The position numbers were made by a program, and so were the translations under genes. A DNA stretch of 7,563 bases from an uncultured Burkholderiales bacterium (GTDB lineage Bacteria > Pseudomonadota > Gammaproteobacteria > Burkholderiales > Burkholderiaceae_E). Positions 6,290-7,563 of the stretch are shown piece after piece; within the stretch, counting starts at the first letter, position 1; every line of letters starts with the position of its first letter. The stretch lies in contig CAIKZV010000690.1 of the NCBI GenBank assembly GCA_903831925.1, forward strand, positions 1-7,563, in the 5' to 3' direction. The notes beneath the pieces were generated by a model. The model made no database searches, was not told where the DNA came from, and worked only from the letters and a program-made list of their open reading frames with translations.

Positions 6290-6324
6290 GAAAGCTGCAC
6301 TAAGAAAGCTGCACTAAGAGGCAC
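6283..6324 (+). repeat. 14-bp tandem repeat x3 across the stop codon, with stops in all three frames
   Basis: Units 6283-6296, 6297-6310 and 6311-6324 read GCACTRAGAAAGCT. The first carries the gene's TGA, the others TAA, and the third unit diverges in its last 5 bases. The unit length is not a multiple of three, so the stops at 6287, 6301 and 6315 fall in three different frames. The array fills most of the 41-bp gap between the converging genes. No clear terminator hairpin is seen there. Confidence 0.88.
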
Positions 6325-6330
6325 GCCGGC

Positions 6331-7494
6331 CTAAGTCACACCCTGCGTTGCCAGCAGCGAGGTCATCCGGGCGCAGGCCAGATCAGGGTCACGCAGCAGC
6401 CCGGCGGCATCGGCCAGCCTGAACACCTCGGCCAGATGAATCAGGTGGCGGGCCGACTGCTGGCCACCGACCATCACGAAATGGTCCTGGTCACCGTTGA
6501 GCCAGGCCAGCAGCACCACGCCGGTCGTGCCGTGTTGCGCGGGCGGGCTGTAAAGGTGGCGCGCCAGGGTCTGCACCGGCTCGAGCATCCGGCGATAGGC
6601 CGGGGCATCGCCACCGGCGAGCGCTGCAAGCGCATCGCAGGCAATCGGCGCCGCGACATCGAAGACACCGAGCAGCGCGTCGGCATATCCGGTCGCGTCG
6701 CCCTCGATGCGATCGACAAAATCGAATTCATCGCCGGTGTAGAGGCGAATGCCGGGAGCAAGACGCGCTCGCACCGCCGCCTCGGTTGCCCGATCGGGCA
6801 ATGACAGCCTGACGCCGTCGATGCGGTCGGCATTGCGGTTGAGCACGCCCAGCGCCACGTCGAGTGCTTCGTCGAGATGCTCGCAGCCCCAGTAGCCGCT
6901 TTGCGCCGGATCGAAGAGCTCGCCCAGCCACTGGATGATGACCGGCTCGCGCACCTGCGACAGCAGCCGGTCGTAGACCAGGCCGTACTGATCGGGCGAA
7001 CGGGCGCAGTCGGCCAGCTCACGGCTGGCCATGATGATCAGGCGCCCACCAGACTGTTCGATCGCTTCGGCCTGCGCTTCATAGGCTTCGAGCACCTCGG
7101 CCACCGTGACCCGCGGCAGGTCGCCGATCTGGTCGGTGCCGCAGCCTGCAAAGAGCCTGGCATCGGGATAATCCTTCGAGGCCTCAATGGCGCGGCCGAT
7201 CAGCTCGAGCGAGGTCGGCCAGTCAAGCCCGAGTCCGCGCTGTGCCGCGTCGATCGCTTCGGCCACGCCCAGGCCCTGCGCCCACAGCCTGCGGCGGATG
7301 GCGATCGTCGCATCCCAATCAAGGGCACAGCCCGCCCAGGGATCGACGCTGGCCAGGGGCTGCGCGACCACATGCGGCGCGGCGAAGGCGATGCGATTGA
7401 AGGGCTGGCGCGGCGGCGTCGTCATGGCACGAGGCGCGGCGGTTGTGAAGGGCAGCAGCCGGCCGTCGTGTTGAGGCAGCATCAGGGTCGGCAC
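6331..7494 (-). CDS. DUF993 / dihydrodipicolinate-synthase-like TIM-barrel protein, 387 aa
   Basis: The sequence matches the DUF993 family along its whole length: RIAFAAPHVVAQPLA (34-48), DWDATIAIRRRLWAQGLGVAEAIDAAQRGLGLDW (59-92, quoted here as landmarks DWDAT, GLGVAEA and QRGLGLDW), IIQWLGELFDPAQSGYWG (186-203), IRLYTGDEFDFVDRIEGD (249-266), DALLGVFDVAAPIA (272-285), and GVVLLAWLNG with DHFVMVGGQQSARH (325-350). The fold is that of class I aldolases such as DapA, but the substrate is unknown. From memory, family members read GIK.SL where DapA has its Schiff-base lysine. Here the segment is GVRLSLPD (227-234), with R229 encoded by AGG. K107 is the only lysine in the protein. The start is GTG 7494, because a GGAG sits 8 bases upstream, while the next ATG (7482) is about 20 bases from it. 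It converges on the plus-strand cluster and is probably a separate unit, perhaps part of an operon extending right. Confidence 0.85.
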   Translation of the reverse strand: MPTLMLPQHDGRLLPFTTAAPRAMTTPPRQPFNRIAFAAPHVVAQPLASVDPWAGCALDWDATIAIRRRLWAQGLGVAEAIDAAQRGLGLDWPTSLELIGRAIEASKDYPDARLFAGCGTDQIGDLPRVTVAEVLEAYEAQAEAIEQSGGRLIIMASRELADCARSPDQYGLVYDRLLSQVREPVIIQWLGELFDPAQSGYWGCEHLDEALDVALGVLNRNADRIDGVRLSLPDRATEAAVRARLAPGIRLYTGDEFDFVDRIEGDATGYADALLGVFDVAAPIACDALAALAGGDAPAYRRMLEPVQTLARHLYSPPAQHGTTGVVLLAWLNGDQDHFVMVGGQQSARHLIHLAEVFRLADAAGLLRDPDLACARMTSLLATQGVT

Positions 7495-7502
7495 GGATCG
7501 GA

Positions 7503-7506
7503 CTCC
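7503..7506 (-). promoter_or_regulatory. ribosome binding site selecting the GTG start at 7494
   Basis: On the minus strand this reads GGAG, within GTGGAGTC, 8 bases before GTG. It is the only good Shine-Dalgarno near the gene start. Confidence 0.6.
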
Positions 7507-7533
7507 ACAGGAATGTCATCGCGCAGGAATGGC

Positions 7534-7563
7534 TCAAATCATGGAGCCCAAGGCGCTATCGTA
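7534..7563 (-). CDS. possible 3' end of an upstream minus-strand gene (very short)
   Basis: On the minus strand the window edge is open in one frame for nine codons (YDSALGSMI) to a TGA at 7536-7534, and in a second frame for seven codons (TIAPWAP) to a TGA at 7541-7539. Either could be the end of a gene preceding the DUF993-like gene, about 40 bases upstream. The fragment is too short to identify, and the rest of 7507-7563 shows no clear promoter. Confidence 0.2.
   Translation of the reverse strand, partial: YDSALGSMI

Overview
The window is GC-rich, gene-dense DNA from a Gram-negative bacterium, most likely a proteobacterium (beta- or gamma-like). This is inferred from base composition, the exported and inner-membrane protein families, and short intergenic gaps. 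It is not inferred from any marker gene. Seven genes are supported. Six lie on the plus strand (1-6289) and one converges on them from the right (7494-6331, minus). There are no tRNA or rRNA genes, insertion sequences or CRISPR arrays.

Layout. Positions 1-546 are the C-terminal end of a probable exported phosphoesterase-like protein. Positions 543-651 are a dense block of dyads: two copies of a 14-bp palindrome, then two strong hairpins, the second looking like an intrinsic terminator. The next five genes look co-directional and probably co-transcribed. They are a multi-span membrane protein fused to a spermidine-synthase-like domain (667-3273), a membrane-anchored PpiC/parvulin-like protein (3371-4246), a HupE/UreJ-type membrane protein (4243-5220, overlapping the previous gene by 4 bp), a cytoplasmic 2OG-Fe(II) oxygenase-like protein (5226-5822), and a small exported PCu(A)C-like protein (5861-6289). 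The converging gene (7494-6331) encodes a DUF993/DapA-like TIM-barrel protein with a GTG start.

How they may work together (inference). The plus-strand set combines exported or membrane proteins with metal-linked folds (HupE/UreJ, PCu(A)C-like, an Fe(II) oxygenase) and an envelope folding factor. This suggests envelope metal handling or maturation of an exported metalloprotein. No substrate can be read from the sequence.

Most unusual points. (1) Three gene ends carry different short tandem repeats that start in the last codons and run through the stop codon (25 bp x2, 14 bp x4-5, 14 bp x3). Two of them place stop codons in all three frames. (2) Three proteins keep their fold signature but appear to have lost the classic functional residues: the copper ligands of the PCu(A)C-like protein, the parvulin histidines of the PpiC-like protein, and the expected Schiff-base lysine of the DapA-like protein. 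(3) Both exported metal-type proteins are predicted to begin with His-Glu after signal cleavage.
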